A DNA stretch of 64,000 nucleotides from Lihuaxuella thermophila (GTDB lineage Bacteria > Bacillota > Bacilli > Thermoactinomycetales > Thermoactinomycetaceae): the NCBI RefSeq assembly GCF_900110165.1, contig NZ_FOCQ01000013.1, forward strand, positions 1-64,000, given 5' to 3'. The notes under the pieces were generated by a model. It saw nothing but the letters and a program-made list of their open reading frames with translations, was not told the origin of the DNA and ran no database searches. The translations under genes and the position numbers were made by a program. This document shows, piece after piece, positions 53,452-63,343 of this stretch (its first letter is position 1; every line of letters starts with the position of its first letter).

Positions 53452-55164
53452 TTACCTTCTCATCTCCCATCCATTTCCTGACCAGGTGAGGGACAGAGGT
53501 TGCCCGTTTTCTCCTGTGACCGTTGGATCTTTCAAATACCACCCTCTGCCGTTAACCGTTGCGTCCGTATGGTAACGGAAACGGAGGTATTTCATTCCCT
53601 TTGGAATGGCAATAACGTGCCGCGTCCATCCGTCACTGCTTCCCGTATAGGAGGAACCGATGGTGGACCAGTTGACCCCGTCGATGGATGCTTCGATTAT
53701 GCCAAAGTCAGCTCCGGGTTCGATGCGATACCAGGTGGCAAATGCGAGTGTGCGTGTTTCCGGGCCGGATGAATCCGGGAGTTCCGCGGTTAAGGTCCGG
53801 TCCAAATGGTCCCCGTAGCCGGAAAACCAAGCGGGGGAGTGGCCGGGAATGGGAACCGGGATTGCATCGGCAGTCAACCTGGCTACCTGACGGCGTACAG
53901 GATTGGTGGAAACCGTTTGGCGGGTCGGGTGAACGCGATTGGTTAACGTGATGGCGATTGCGGCTTGATCCCGATTGATGACGATCGATGTGCCTGTATA
54001 TCCGGTATGCCCCATCGCATGCGGACTGGCCAGCGCATCCATAAACCAGCCTTGGTTCAATTCCCATCCAAGTCCGTGGTCATCGCCGGGAAAGGCCTGG
54101 TTTTGGTTTTCTTCCATCCATTCCACGGTTTCGGGTTGTAAGATGCGGGTGTTACCATACTTTCCCTTCATTAAGATCATGTGCGCGAACGTTACCAGAT
54201 CGCGGGCGGTGGAAAAGAGGCCGGCATGTCCGGCCACGCCGTCCAAAGCGGCGGCATTTTCGTCATGCACTTGTCCCCACACCAATCCGCGTCCGGTCCA
54301 AGGCTGATACTCCGTGGCGGCGATTCGTTCTTTTAAAGAGGCGGGGGGATTGTACATGGTATCCTTCATGTGCAGAGGTTCGGTGATGTTTTCCCGGATA
54401 AACACATCCAGCCGTTGGCCGGATAGCCGTTCCACCAGCGCTCCCAGTGTAATCATGTTTAGATCGCTGTAGACATAAGTGGTTCCCGGCGGATGGTCAA
54501 GGGGATAGGCAAAGACGATCTGCAAGCGTTCTTCACGGTTTTTGCCCATTTGCCAAAGGGGGATGCCGGGGCGGAAACCCGAAGTATGGGTCATCAATTG
54601 GCGAATGGTCACTTTTTCTTTTCCGTTTTGCGCAAACTCCGGTATGTACCTGGCAACCGGGTCATCGAGCCGGAACTTCCCCTGCTCATAAAGTTTCATG
54701 GCAGCGGTGGAGGTGAAGATTTTACTGATCGATGCAAGGTCAAAGATCGTATCTTCGCTCATCGGAATCGGCTTGTCCATCGGCGTAAACCGGTCATCCT
54801 GGTACCTGGCGGCATAACCGTATGCCTGGTGTTTGACAATGGCGCCCCGGCGGGCGATCAACACAACCGCTCCCGGCATCACGTTGTTTTCGATCGACTC
54901 TTGCATAAAGGGATCAATCGCTTTGAGCGGCTCTCTGTCCATGCCGGCAGAGGCGGGAGTACCGGGATGGAGAACAGGACTTGACGGAAGAGGATGATCC
55001 CATGAGGACGGACGGGTCGATGAAGGATGCAGCTCTTTTGTTTCCTTCTGTTCGATGCTTAAGCCGGTTGAGAGAGAAGTTCCATTTGCCCGGACTTGGA
55101 ACGGAGTGAGTAACAAAACCAGCACCAAGGCAAGCATGAAACGGCGACAACGCTGTTGCTGCAT
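53452..55164 (-). CDS. Secreted serine beta-lactamase-fold hydrolase (class C/esterase type)
   Basis: A 570-residue exported protein. Signal CRRFMLALVLVLLLTPFQVRA, then a linker, then a beta-lactamase domain from about 85 to 425. The SxxK motif is in DLASISKIFTS, the Tyr motif in VYSDLN and the third motif in GHTGYTG. A C-terminal beta domain (TLAFATWYRIEPGADFGIIEASIDG) resembles the sandwich domain of the InhA-like protease of this window. Relatives are esterases and D-amino-acid peptidases linked to wall recycling (YbbE-like). Start ATG 55164 behind GGGAGGG. Confidence 0.9.
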   Translation of the reverse strand: MQQQRCRRFMLALVLVLLLTPFQVRANGTSLSTGLSIEQKETKELHPSSTRPSSWDHPLPSSPVLHPGTPASAGMDREPLKAIDPFMQESIENNVMPGAVVLIARRGAIVKHQAYGYAARYQDDRFTPMDKPIPMSEDTIFDLASISKIFTSTAAMKLYEQGKFRLDDPVARYIPEFAQNGKEKVTIRQLMTHTSGFRPGIPLWQMGKNREERLQIVFAYPLDHPPGTTYVYSDLNMITLGALVERLSGQRLDVFIRENITEPLHMKDTMYNPPASLKERIAATEYQPWTGRGLVWGQVHDENAAALDGVAGHAGLFSTARDLVTFAHMILMKGKYGNTRILQPETVEWMEENQNQAFPGDDHGLGWELNQGWFMDALASPHAMGHTGYTGTSIVINRDQAAIAITLTNRVHPTRQTVSTNPVRRQVARLTADAIPVPIPGHSPAWFSGYGDHLDRTLTAELPDSSGPETRTLAFATWYRIEPGADFGIIEASIDGVNWSTIGSSYTGSSDGWTRHVIAIPKGMKYLRFRYHTDATVNGRGWYLKDPTVTGENGQPLSLTWSGNGWEMRR

Positions 55165-55340
55165 GGCGAACCCTCCCATAATCTCTGATAAGACTATTTT
55201 AACAAATGAAATCAGATAATTTTATATTAAATTTAGAATCGGAATATTTAGTCCATCATTTGAACTTTTCGCCATTGTCCGCTTCCATCACACCAGCCGC
55301 AGGAATGGATGATTGACAGGTAGAGTGAGCAGTTATATAC

Positions 55341-55368
55341 TTGACAACAATTGTTTTTTTCGTATTAC
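55341..55368 (+). promoter_or_regulatory. Sigma-A-type promoter of the MFS gene
   Basis: TTGACA (55341-55346), 16 bases, TATTAC (55363-55368), about 50 bases before the start codon. The palindrome ACAATTGT lies in the spacer. Confidence 0.6.
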
Positions 55369-55420
55369 GAACCATCATTTGCACAGAGCGATGTGATCAC
55401 GGATACTGGAGGATGAAAAA

Positions 55421-56614
55421 ATGGAGAAGCAGTCTTGGATGTCGCTCCGGTTCTTTACCTTTTTCTTTACGTGGGGCGTATTTATTCCGTATTGGACCGC
55501 ATGGTTAACGACCAAAGGATTTTCAATCGAAGATGCCGGACTGTTCGTCGCGGTGGGCCTGATCGTTCGGGCCATCGCCACTTTCTATATTTTTCCGGCC
55601 TTGTGCAGAAGGTTTCCTTTATCTTCATTATTCAAATGGGTTCCGCTCATCTCCACGGTCGTGTTGCTCGGTTTTATCCCCTTTGATCGGGTTGAGATTC
55701 TCATGGCCGTCACAGTGATCTTTGCGCTCACCTATCCGATCTTATTGCCGATGAATGAAACGATGGCGACGCTTCTGGCCAGGGATCATCAGCTCGATTA
55801 CGGAAAAAGCAGATTATGGGGGTCCGTGGGGTATATCGCGGCTCTGGTTTTAACCGGATGGCTCACTTCCCGCTACGGGGACACCCTCATCGTATATATT
55901 ATGCTGGCCAGCTGTGCCGTTTTATCTCTGCAAGCTTTTGCGGGAGAGGCGAAAACGGTGCAATCCAGGCAGGAACAAGCGAAAGCGCCGTTGATGGATT
56001 TATTTAAATCACCCGCGTTTGTCATCTGTCTGGCCATTTGCATGCTGATTCAAGGAGCCCATGCCGCCTATAACGGTTTTGGCGTCGTTTATTTGCAGCA
56101 ATTAAAAGTTGACAATACCCTGATCGGATGGATTATGGTGTTGGCGGTCATTTCGGAAATCGCCTTTTTCTATTTGTCGAAACGTTTCTTTACAAACATG
56201 TCCGTTCCGGTCATGTTTACAATCGCCGCTATTTCATCGGTCATCCGATGGTTGGCCGTATACCTTTTCCATGATGTCACGGTTTTTCTCCTTTCGCAAA
56301 CTATGCATTCGATGACATTTGGCTTGACCCACTTTGCATTTATCAAGTTCGTCAACGAACATTTGCCGGGCGATACGATCGCGCCCGCCCAAGGAGTGTA
56401 TTCCGCGTTAGCCATGAGTCTGTTTCCGGGAATCCTGACGGTGGCGTGCGGCTACTTATATGCCTTTTCCTCTCATCTGCCGTTTTTGGGGATGGCGCTT
56501 GTATCTTTTCCCTGTCTCTTCCTCTGTTATATGTTGCAGAAGCGACTGGCCGGGATGCAGATGAATTCGTCATTTCAGCAGGGAGCCGGCGCGGTTGCGC
56601 GGGCGAAACCATGA
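55421..56614 (+). CDS. MFS transporter, phenylpropionate/nucleoside-permease-like
   Basis: A 397-residue membrane protein with 12 hydrophobic segments. RFFTFFFTWGVFIPYWTAWLTTKGFS near the start and DYGKSRLWGSVGYI near residue 128 are marks of the MFS_1-like/HcaT group. No catabolic genes are nearby, so the substrate is open. ATG 55421 follows ACTGGAGGA. It ends seven bases before the convergent RNase Z gene, without a clear separate terminator. Confidence 0.9.
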   Translation: MEKQSWMSLRFFTFFFTWGVFIPYWTAWLTTKGFSIEDAGLFVAVGLIVRAIATFYIFPALCRRFPLSSLFKWVPLISTVVLLGFIPFDRVEILMAVTVIFALTYPILLPMNETMATLLARDHQLDYGKSRLWGSVGYIAALVLTGWLTSRYGDTLIVYIMLASCAVLSLQAFAGEAKTVQSRQEQAKAPLMDLFKSPAFVICLAICMLIQGAHAAYNGFGVVYLQQLKVDNTLIGWIMVLAVISEIAFFYLSKRFFTNMSVPVMFTIAAISSVIRWLAVYLFHDVTVFLLSQTMHSMTFGLTHFAFIKFVNEHLPGDTIAPAQGVYSALAMSLFPGILTVACGYLYAFSSHLPFLGMALVSFPCLFLCYMLQKRLAGMQMNSSFQQGAGAVARAKP

Positions 56615-56621
56615 ACCATGC

Positions 56622-57545
56622 TCAGCGGGAGGGAACCTCATAACTCCAGCCGTCATGAGCCAAGTAGGTACGCGGAAAAATGGCTCTCGCTTCCGCAAGC
56701 ATCTCTTCACATTCTTCTTCCGAATAGCGGGAGCTGATGTGGGTGAGGATGAGTGTCCCGACCTGCGACTGGCGGGCCACCTCTGCCGCCTGGACGGAGG
56801 TGGAATGAAAAAAGGCTTCGGCCAGCGCTTCTTGTCCGGCTCGCAAAGTGGATTCATGAATCAACAGATCCACCTGTTCAGCCAGTGCAAAACAGGTGGC
56901 TGTCATCCGGGTATCACCCAGAATGGCTGCCTTCATCCCCTGTTTGGCGGGGCCCAGAAAATCGCGGCCGTCGATCACCCGGCCGTCCGGGAGTTCGGCG
57001 GTTTCTCCGCGTTTTAAACGTTGGTAAACCGGGCCGGGGGGAACCCCTATTTGCTTGAGGCGTTCTGCGTCGAGCGATCCGGGCCGGTCTTTCTCTTCAA
57101 TCCGGTATCCGTAAGAAGGGAGGCCGTGTTCCAGCAATCCTGCCGTGATGGTGAAATGTTCGTCTTCTGCCGTGAAACCGTGCTCCACTTCCACGATGTC
57201 CAGCGGATAGCGCAGGTGGGTTTGGCTGGTTGCAAGCGCAACCTCCACAAAGGTTCGGAGTCCTTTCGGTCCGTATAAAGTGAGCGGGGTTTCCGTTCCT
57301 TGAAAGGAGCGGCTTCCCAATACCCCGGGTAACCCGAAGAGATGGTCTCCGTGAAGATGGGTGATAAAAATCCGGTTTACTTTGCTCAAAGTGACCGGAG
57401 ATGATAAAATCTGATGCTGAGTGGCTTCACCGCAATCAAACAGCCAGGTCTGTCCCTGATAACGCGGCCAACTGAGTGCCAGCGATGAAACATTGCGCAT
57501 CTTGGAAGGGACTCCGGCCCCTGTGCCTAAAAAGTACAGTTTCAT
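56622..57545 (-). CDS. rnz: Ribonuclease Z
   Basis: A 307-residue metallo-beta-lactamase-fold endonuclease that trims tRNA 3' ends. MKLYFLGTGAGVPSKMRNVSSLAL begins the protein. The zinc motif is FITHLHGDHLFGLPGVL; later ligands are in LEHGLPSYGYR, LGDTR and ILTHISSRY. The flexible arm region (PPGPVYQRLKRGE) is present. Length equals that of B. subtilis RNase Z. ATG 57545 lies ten bases after AGGAAAGGAA. CCA is encoded in the window tRNA, a type that this enzyme normally does not cut. Confidence 0.96.
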   Translation of the reverse strand: MKLYFLGTGAGVPSKMRNVSSLALSWPRYQGQTWLFDCGEATQHQILSSPVTLSKVNRIFITHLHGDHLFGLPGVLGSRSFQGTETPLTLYGPKGLRTFVEVALATSQTHLRYPLDIVEVEHGFTAEDEHFTITAGLLEHGLPSYGYRIEEKDRPGSLDAERLKQIGVPPGPVYQRLKRGETAELPDGRVIDGRDFLGPAKQGMKAAILGDTRMTATCFALAEQVDLLIHESTLRAGQEALAEAFFHSTSVQAAEVARQSQVGTLILTHISSRYSEEECEEMLAEARAIFPRTYLAHDGWSYEVPSR

Positions 57546-57693
57546 GAGAATGGTTCCTTTCCTTCTTTTGGAATTTTTTAGAGCGGGCGGATGATCAGGA
57601 GAGAAGAGCAAAAATAGGCAATGATTTTTCCCGTTTATTCTGATAGGCTTATACTATTAAAAATACCGAACATGAAGGGAAAGGGGAATTCCC

Positions 57694-58809
57694 ATGCAGA
57701 AGAATTTGACGAACTCCACCAGACCTCCTTTCGCTTCCCTTGTGCGGGAGTTGCCGTCGGTCGTGCCGTTTGTCCCTCCCGAAGCGTTGGAGAGGCAGAG
57801 CGGGAAAAAGATTCAGATCCGGATTGGAGCCAATGAAAGCACTTTTGGAATTTCTCCTCTCGCGCAAAAAGCGATGGCCGAAGCCGTTACGGAGATTCAC
57901 TGGTACGGAGATTCGGAATGTTATGATCTGAGAAGCGAATTGGCCCGTATTCATCAGATCCGGATGGATGAGATCGTGATCGGGAGCGGAATTGACGAAC
58001 TGTTGGGACTGATTGTGCGAGCCTTCTTGGAACCGGGCGATCGGGTGGTCAGCTCGCTGGGTGGGTATCCCACGTTCAACTATCACGTGGCCGGGTTTGG
58101 AGCCAAACTGGAAACCGTTCCTTACCAAAATTTCATGAATGATCTCGATGCGTTGGCCGCCAAAGCCGTGGAGACGGGAGCGAGAATGGTTTATCTGGCC
58201 AACCCCGACAACCCGACCGGCACCTTCCATTCGGCCCGTGCGCTGGAAAAATTTATGGACAAATTGCCGAAGGACTGTCTGCTGCTGCTGGATGAAGCTT
58301 ATATCGAGTTTGCGCCTGCCGCTGAGACCCTTCCGCTGGATCTGGAGAATCCCCGGATCATTCGCACCCGCACATTCTCAAAAGTGTACGGGATGGCCGG
58401 AGCAAGAATCGGATATGCGCTGGCGGAACAAGAAATCATCCGGGCCATCGACAAAATCCGCAACCACTTTGGCGTCAACCGGGTGGCCCAGGCGGGGGCG
58501 ATCGCATCCCTTCAGGACACCGAGTTCCTCCGTCACGTGGTTCAAGCGGTTGCAGAGGGAAGAAAAGAATACGAGCAGCTCGCAAAGAAACTGGGCTTTA
58601 CCGCCATTCCTTCCCACACCAACTTTGTTGCCATTGATGTCGGCTGTGATCAAAAGGCGGCGGCGATTCGTGAAGCATTGTTTGAAAAGGGGATCTTCAT
58701 CCGCGTTCCCCAGGTGGCTCCGCTGAACCGCTGTTTGCGGGTGACCGTGGGAACTCCCGAAGAAAGGCGCATCTTTGCCCAAGCGCTGGAAGAAGTTGTT
58801 TCAGAATGA
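57694..58809 (+). CDS. PLP-dependent aminotransferase, HisC-like
   Basis: A 371-residue fold-type I aminotransferase of the histidinol-phosphate aminotransferase group. Substrate-side motif IGANESTFGISP near residue 43, LANPDNPTGT near 169, LLDEAYIEF near 195 and the PLP lysine in TRTFSKVYGMAGARIGY near 228. It is not in a his operon and the length is slightly above HisC, so aromatic or other amino acid transamination is equally possible. Start ATG follows AAGGGAAAGGGG. Confidence 0.9.
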   Translation: MQKNLTNSTRPPFASLVRELPSVVPFVPPEALERQSGKKIQIRIGANESTFGISPLAQKAMAEAVTEIHWYGDSECYDLRSELARIHQIRMDEIVIGSGIDELLGLIVRAFLEPGDRVVSSLGGYPTFNYHVAGFGAKLETVPYQNFMNDLDALAAKAVETGARMVYLANPDNPTGTFHSARALEKFMDKLPKDCLLLLDEAYIEFAPAAETLPLDLENPRIIRTRTFSKVYGMAGARIGYALAEQEIIRAIDKIRNHFGVNRVAQAGAIASLQDTEFLRHVVQAVAEGRKEYEQLAKKLGFTAIPSHTNFVAIDVGCDQKAAAIREALFEKGIFIRVPQVAPLNRCLRVTVGTPEERRIFAQALEEVVSE

Positions 58810-58879
58810 TAATTGTCACTACCTGCTGAGTGTCCAAAACGGGAGTGACTGTGAGACCGCCGGATACACCATCGCTGAA

Positions 58880-58928
58880 ACAAAGAGCTTTGCCTTCTCC
58901 TGTGGGAAGGGCAAAGCTCTTTTTGTTT
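58880..58928. terminator. Bidirectional terminator
   Basis: AAAGAGCTTTGCC and GGCAAAGCTCTTT between convergent genes, with T5 on the plus strand. Confidence 0.9.
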
Positions 58929-59735
58929 TCAGGCTTGCATGGCTGCCTGAGCATTGTAATCCAGGACCCATTCCGCCGCTTCAGCCACGGATTTGGCAGT
59001 GTGTCGGGCTTCTTTTTGCACTTCCGGATCGGCATGGAACATGGCAAAGCTGTGCGGGGTGAGCTGAAGCATGGAGATATCATTGTAGGAATCCCCGATG
59101 CATGCCGTTTCGTGAGGCTTCAGATCCAGCTTGTCGAGCAATCGCTTTAAACCTGCTCCTTTGGAGATGTTGGGCGGCATCAGGTCAATGCAGTCTCTGT
59201 CCGAGATGAACGTATCCACGCGGCCGGGAAATTGCTGATGAACTCGGGTTTCCAATTGCCTGATCTTCCCGATGTCCCCGATGAAACAAATTTTGCTCGG
59301 CTGAATGGTTGTGCCGATTTCTTCGAGAACACCGGGATGCTCTTCCACGGGAAACATCATGCGGGATTCAATCCGGCGGACATCTTCGGTGACGGAAGGG
59401 ACCAGCATCCGGTCTTCCATACTGATGAAACCAACCAGCCCAAACGGAGCGGCTGCTTCATACAGATGGCGGGCCAGGTTGCCTTCAAAGCTTGCCGCAA
59501 GCAGTCGCTCGCCCTCACGGGTGTATACGAACGCCCCGTTTTGGCTGATTCGGTGAAACGAACCGCCCAGTTGTTCCATCACCGATACCAGCTCCTTGTC
59601 CATTCTTCCCGAAGCGAGGCAAATGTGAATTCCCGCGTCCATCAGGGCGCGAATGGCCCGGCGGTCGTCTTCGCTGATCTGTTTTTCGTCATTAAACAAA
59701 GTGTTGTCCAAATCGCTCACAAATAGCTTGATCAT
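58929..59735 (-). CDS. Cof-type HAD-superfamily phosphatase
   Basis: A 268-residue HAD hydrolase. Nucleophile motif FVSDLDNTLF at the start, ICLASGR near 39 (motif II region), the lysine in NISKGAGLKRLL and the metal-binding GDSYNDISML near 217. The cap is of the Cof/IIB type. Substrates are sugar phosphates, nucleotides or cofactors; not identifiable here. ATG 59735 is chosen behind AAGAGAGAGG; ten further residues are possible upstream. Confidence 0.93.
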   Translation of the reverse strand: MIKLFVSDLDNTLFNDEKQISEDDRRAIRALMDAGIHICLASGRMDKELVSVMEQLGGSFHRISQNGAFVYTREGERLLAASFEGNLARHLYEAAAPFGLVGFISMEDRMLVPSVTEDVRRIESRMMFPVEEHPGVLEEIGTTIQPSKICFIGDIGKIRQLETRVHQQFPGRVDTFISDRDCIDLMPPNISKGAGLKRLLDKLDLKPHETACIGDSYNDISMLQLTPHSFAMFHADPEVQKEARHTAKSVAEAAEWVLDYNAQAAMQA

Positions 59736-59972
59736 GGCCTCTCTCTTTCTATCCGTAAAATACAATCTCTAGCTTACCATAATCCGGCGAACCTGTCAGG
59801 CGGGGCATGTTTTAAGGATCACCCAAATGTTACGGAATATTAAAGCCGGTATAAACCTTTTATGTCAGGATCGGAATAGGGGAGGGATCTGATGAAGAAG
59901 GATTGTGGGGATGGGAAAGGGTAGGGTATAATTGACGGTTGTAAGAAACGAGAAATTTTAGGGGATAGAGGA

Positions 59973-60950
59973 ATGAAGCTCATAGTCACAATTTTGCTGG
60001 TGATGGGAAGCCTTCCCTTTATTGCATTTTTCGCATTTTTCGTCTGGTTTCGCGCGATCAAAACCCCGAAGCCGCCGTACAAACAGCCTTCCCGTTGGCT
60101 GAAGCCGCTGGAATGGAAGGATGATCAGGTGACGGTTGGCTGGGTAGGGCATTCAACAGTATGCATGAATGTTTACGGCACAAAAATCATGACCGATCCC
60201 GTGCTCGGGAATCGGGTGGGCCAGCATTTGGATTCAGAGGGCCGATGGCAAGTGGGCCCCAGACGCCATACCGCTCCTGCCCTCTCCCCGGAAGATGCGG
60301 GCCGAATCGACCTGATATTGCTGTCTCACGCTCATTTCGACCACTTTGATATCCCGACACTTACCAAATTGGCTTCTCCGGACACGCGGGTCATTACGGC
60401 AAAAGGAACTTCTCACTTGCTCAAAAACATCCCGTTCGGGCAGGTGACGGAGCTGGACGGGGAAGAGAGTGTTTTACTGGACGATGGTGTCAAGGTGACG
60501 GCTGTTCCGGTGAAACATTGGGGGAATCGCTATCCCTGGAATCGAAGTTACGGGCATACCGGCTATTTGATTGAAAAAAACGGCACCCGCATCTTTTATC
60601 CCGGTGACACCGCCTACACGCCCGGCTTCCGCAAGCTGAGGGAAACAGGGGAGATCGATCTGGCCTTTATGCCGATTGGAGCGTATGCTCCGGATGCCTT
60701 GCTGAGGGCCCATTGCACCCCTGAACAGGCTTGGGAGATGTTTCTCGATACAGGGGCGAGATGGCTGGTGCCCATTCACTGGGATACATTTGTGCTCTCC
60801 CACGAACCGGTGGATGAACCCATCCGGCGGCTATTGGAAGCAGCGGGGGATCAACAAGACCGCATTGTGATCAGAGAACACGGCGCCGTGTTTCAATTCG
60901 TGAAAACACCGGTCATATCCGAAGGCAGCCCATTTCACACGGCGGGATGA
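59973..60950 (+). CDS. NAPE-PLD-like metallo-beta-lactamase-fold hydrolase with membrane anchor
   Basis: A 325-residue protein. Residues 1-27 are a hydrophobic anchor (IVTILLVMGSLPFIAFFAFFVWF). The MBL domain has VGWVGHSTV, the zinc motif LLSHAHFDHFD near 113, VPVKHWG, FYPGDTAY and the C-terminal PIHWDTF. This resembles the UlaG/NAPE-PLD group that acts on phospholipid-like phosphodiesters. Being anchored, it probably works at the membrane. ATG 59973 lies after GGGGATAGAGG. Confidence 0.9.
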   Translation: MKLIVTILLVMGSLPFIAFFAFFVWFRAIKTPKPPYKQPSRWLKPLEWKDDQVTVGWVGHSTVCMNVYGTKIMTDPVLGNRVGQHLDSEGRWQVGPRRHTAPALSPEDAGRIDLILLSHAHFDHFDIPTLTKLASPDTRVITAKGTSHLLKNIPFGQVTELDGEESVLLDDGVKVTAVPVKHWGNRYPWNRSYGHTGYLIEKNGTRIFYPGDTAYTPGFRKLRETGEIDLAFMPIGAYAPDALLRAHCTPEQAWEMFLDTGARWLVPIHWDTFVLSHEPVDEPIRRLLEAAGDQQDRIVIREHGAVFQFVKTPVISEGSPFHTAG

Positions 60951-60958
60951 AATGGGCT
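60927..60958. terminator. Hairpin over the stop codons of two convergent genes
   Basis: AGCCCATTTCA (60927-60937) and TGAAATGGGCT (60948-60958) form a perfect 11-bp stem. The right arm contains the stop codon of the MBL gene and part of that of recQ. No T-run follows on either strand. Confidence 0.5.
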
Positions 60959-63110
60959 ATGTCTTGGCTGAGAGGAGAAGCTGCCGTTTGGCGATGGCCG
61001 CTTTGATGGCCATATAAGTGACCTCTTCGGGAAGGGCATCCTTGATCGGGCGCAGTTTTTGCGCACCAAGTTCTTCGATTTTCTGCATGATCAGTTCTTC
61101 ATGCTCAGCGGGGATGAACCGGTTCCAATCCAAAGGAAGGCCATCCACTCCGCAGCGGAACAGATGATCTTCGATGGTTCCCGTGGAGAGTCCGCGCGTT
61201 TCGGCAATGTCGGCGATCGATTTTCCCTGTTGGTAGAGGCGGTAAGAAATCAAATGGCTGGGTTCTTTTTCGCTTTGTCCGGGCTCTGCCTCGTGTGTCA
61301 CCAGAGGCGAGATGCCGTTTTGTTTCACATATTGTGCGATCACGGCCAAAAATTCTTCACCGTACATTTGATATTTCCGCTCACCCACTCCGGAGATGAG
61401 GAGCATGGCTTCTTTGTTCTGCGGCAGACGTTTGCACATTTCCTTCAAGGTACTGTCCGGAAAGATCATATACGGCGGTATTTGTTCCCGCTGTGACAGT
61501 TTCAGGCGCACGGCCCTTAATTCTTCAAACAAGCCGCCTGCCTGCCCGGACTGTTTCGGGCCATCTTTATAGATCTTTCTGAGTCCGGTTACTTTCCGCT
61601 CTCCTTTCAGCACTTCAATGGCTTTCGGTGTCAGTTTGGCAACCGGCAGCGAGTGGTTGTTCAAACGGATGTGAAGATAACCTTCGGCCACCAGTTCCAG
61701 GCAGAGCTGGTGGATTTGTTTTTCCGTATACTCCTTCATGATTCCGTATGTAGAGAGCCCATCCAATTGCCATTCCAAAATCCGCTTGCTTTTGGAGCCT
61801 TTCAACACTTTCGAGACCGTCGATAACCCGAAACGCTCCTTCATCCGCTTGATGCAGGAAAAGATCTTTTGTGCTTCGGTGGTGAGATCGATTTCCTCTT
61901 CTTCCGTCAGTTTGCGGCAATTGCTGCACTTTCCGCAAGGCTCGCTGCCCGGATCGCCAAAATATTTCACAATCGTGGCTTGCAGGCACTGGCTGGTGTA
62001 ACAATAATTGTGCATCTCTTGAAGTTTGCCGAATTCATGCTGTTTTCGCTCGGGAGAAAGCTCCGATTGTTCGATGAGAAACTTTTGCGTGTGCACATCC
62101 TGCGGACTGTACAGCAAGATGCATTCGCTCTCCTCCCCGTCACGGCCCGCCCGCCCCGCTTCCTGGTAATACGATTCCAGGTTTTTGGGAAGGTTGTAGT
62201 GAATGACAAAACGGACATTGGATTTGTCAATTCCCATGCCGAATGCATTGGTGGCGACAATGGCTTGCAGCTGGTCATAGGAAAATTTCTCCTGGGCCCG
62301 TTCGCGTTCCTCGTCGCTCATGCCCGCATGATAGGCGGCCGTGGCAAATCCTTGCCCGGAAAGATCCTGATGGAGCTGGTCCACCTCTTTGCGGGTAGAG
62401 CAATAAATAATCCCCGTCTGCCGCGGATGCGCTTCCAGATACGCTCTGATAAACTCCCGCCTGTCTTCTTCATGCCTGACAGAAAAACTTAAATTGTCCC
62501 GCTGCAATCTCGTTGCATAGATGTGAGCCGGCTCGATGGATAAAAGGGAAGCGATGTCTTCGCGCACCTCAGGCGTTGCCGTCGCGGTCAGGGCAGCGAT
62601 GATCGGCTTTCTGGGCAACTGCCGGATCATCTGGGCCATCGACCGGTAGCTGGGGCGGAAATCATGTCCCCATTGCGAGATACAGTGCGCCTCGTCGATC
62701 GTGACCAAATAGACGGGCAGGGTCTCAAAGATGGCGCGAAAGCGGCCGGATTCCAACCGTTCCGGCGCAATATACAGAAGCTTGTACTTCCCGGCCGTCA
62801 TTTCCCTGATCCGCTCATCCATTTCTGTTAGGGTAAGTGAACTGTTTATGTATGTAGCGGGAATTCCCAGCTGTCTGAGCCCGTCCACCTGATCTTTCAT
62901 CAACGAGATCAGCGGAGAGATCACAATCGTGATACCCGGAAACATCAAGGCCGGAATCTGGTAGCAGATCGATTTCCCTCCGCCGGTCGGCATAATTCCG
63001 AGTGTATTGTAGCCAGCCAGGATGCTCTCGATGATTTGCCGCTGACCGGGCCGAAAAGAAGAGTGCCCGTAGTACTTTTGCAGCAGTTCTTCCGCTTGCC
63101 GGAGCGTCAA
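60957..63110 (-). CDS. recQ: ATP-dependent DNA helicase RecQ
   Basis: A 717-residue superfamily 2 helicase acting in recombination repair and fork restart. Motif 0 FRPGQRQII, Walker A TGGGKS, DEAH (IDEAHCISQWGHDFRPSY), motif V/VI AFGMGIDKSNVRFVIHYNLP and QEAGRAGRDG are visible. A zinc-binding RQC domain (CLQATIVKYFG, CGKCSNC), an HRDC domain near 505-590 and a C-terminal helix-turn-helix extension follow. Start TTG 63110 lies after GAAAGGGG. The full set of domains makes it the long Firmicutes form. Confidence 0.97.
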   Translation of the reverse strand: MTLRQAEELLQKYYGHSSFRPGQRQIIESILAGYNTLGIMPTGGGKSICYQIPALMFPGITIVISPLISLMKDQVDGLRQLGIPATYINSSLTLTEMDERIREMTAGKYKLLYIAPERLESGRFRAIFETLPVYLVTIDEAHCISQWGHDFRPSYRSMAQMIRQLPRKPIIAALTATATPEVREDIASLLSIEPAHIYATRLQRDNLSFSVRHEEDRREFIRAYLEAHPRQTGIIYCSTRKEVDQLHQDLSGQGFATAAYHAGMSDEERERAQEKFSYDQLQAIVATNAFGMGIDKSNVRFVIHYNLPKNLESYYQEAGRAGRDGEESECILLYSPQDVHTQKFLIEQSELSPERKQHEFGKLQEMHNYCYTSQCLQATIVKYFGDPGSEPCGKCSNCRKLTEEEEIDLTTEAQKIFSCIKRMKERFGLSTVSKVLKGSKSKRILEWQLDGLSTYGIMKEYTEKQIHQLCLELVAEGYLHIRLNNHSLPVAKLTPKAIEVLKGERKVTGLRKIYKDGPKQSGQAGGLFEELRAVRLKLSQREQIPPYMIFPDSTLKEMCKRLPQNKEAMLLISGVGERKYQMYGEEFLAVIAQYVKQNGISPLVTHEAEPGQSEKEPSHLISYRLYQQGKSIADIAETRGLSTGTIEDHLFRCGVDGLPLDWNRFIPAEHEELIMQKIEELGAQKLRPIKDALPEEVTYMAIKAAIAKRQLLLSAKT

Positions 63111-63343
63111 CGCCGATCGCCCCTTTCGACAAAAATCGTTCTCTATTTCCTATATATTACACGAACAAGTGTATTTGAGGACAGCCTTTCTTCCTGATTC
63201 TCACTTTATAAAAGAAGTCAAAGGAAATAGAGTTGCAGTGAACGACAGGCAATCTGGCAAGCAAAAATGAAAGATCTATGAAAACCAGCCGTATTGTTCT
63301 ACAATAAATGGGCAAAGATTCGCAGTCCAAGGGGGGACCCTCG

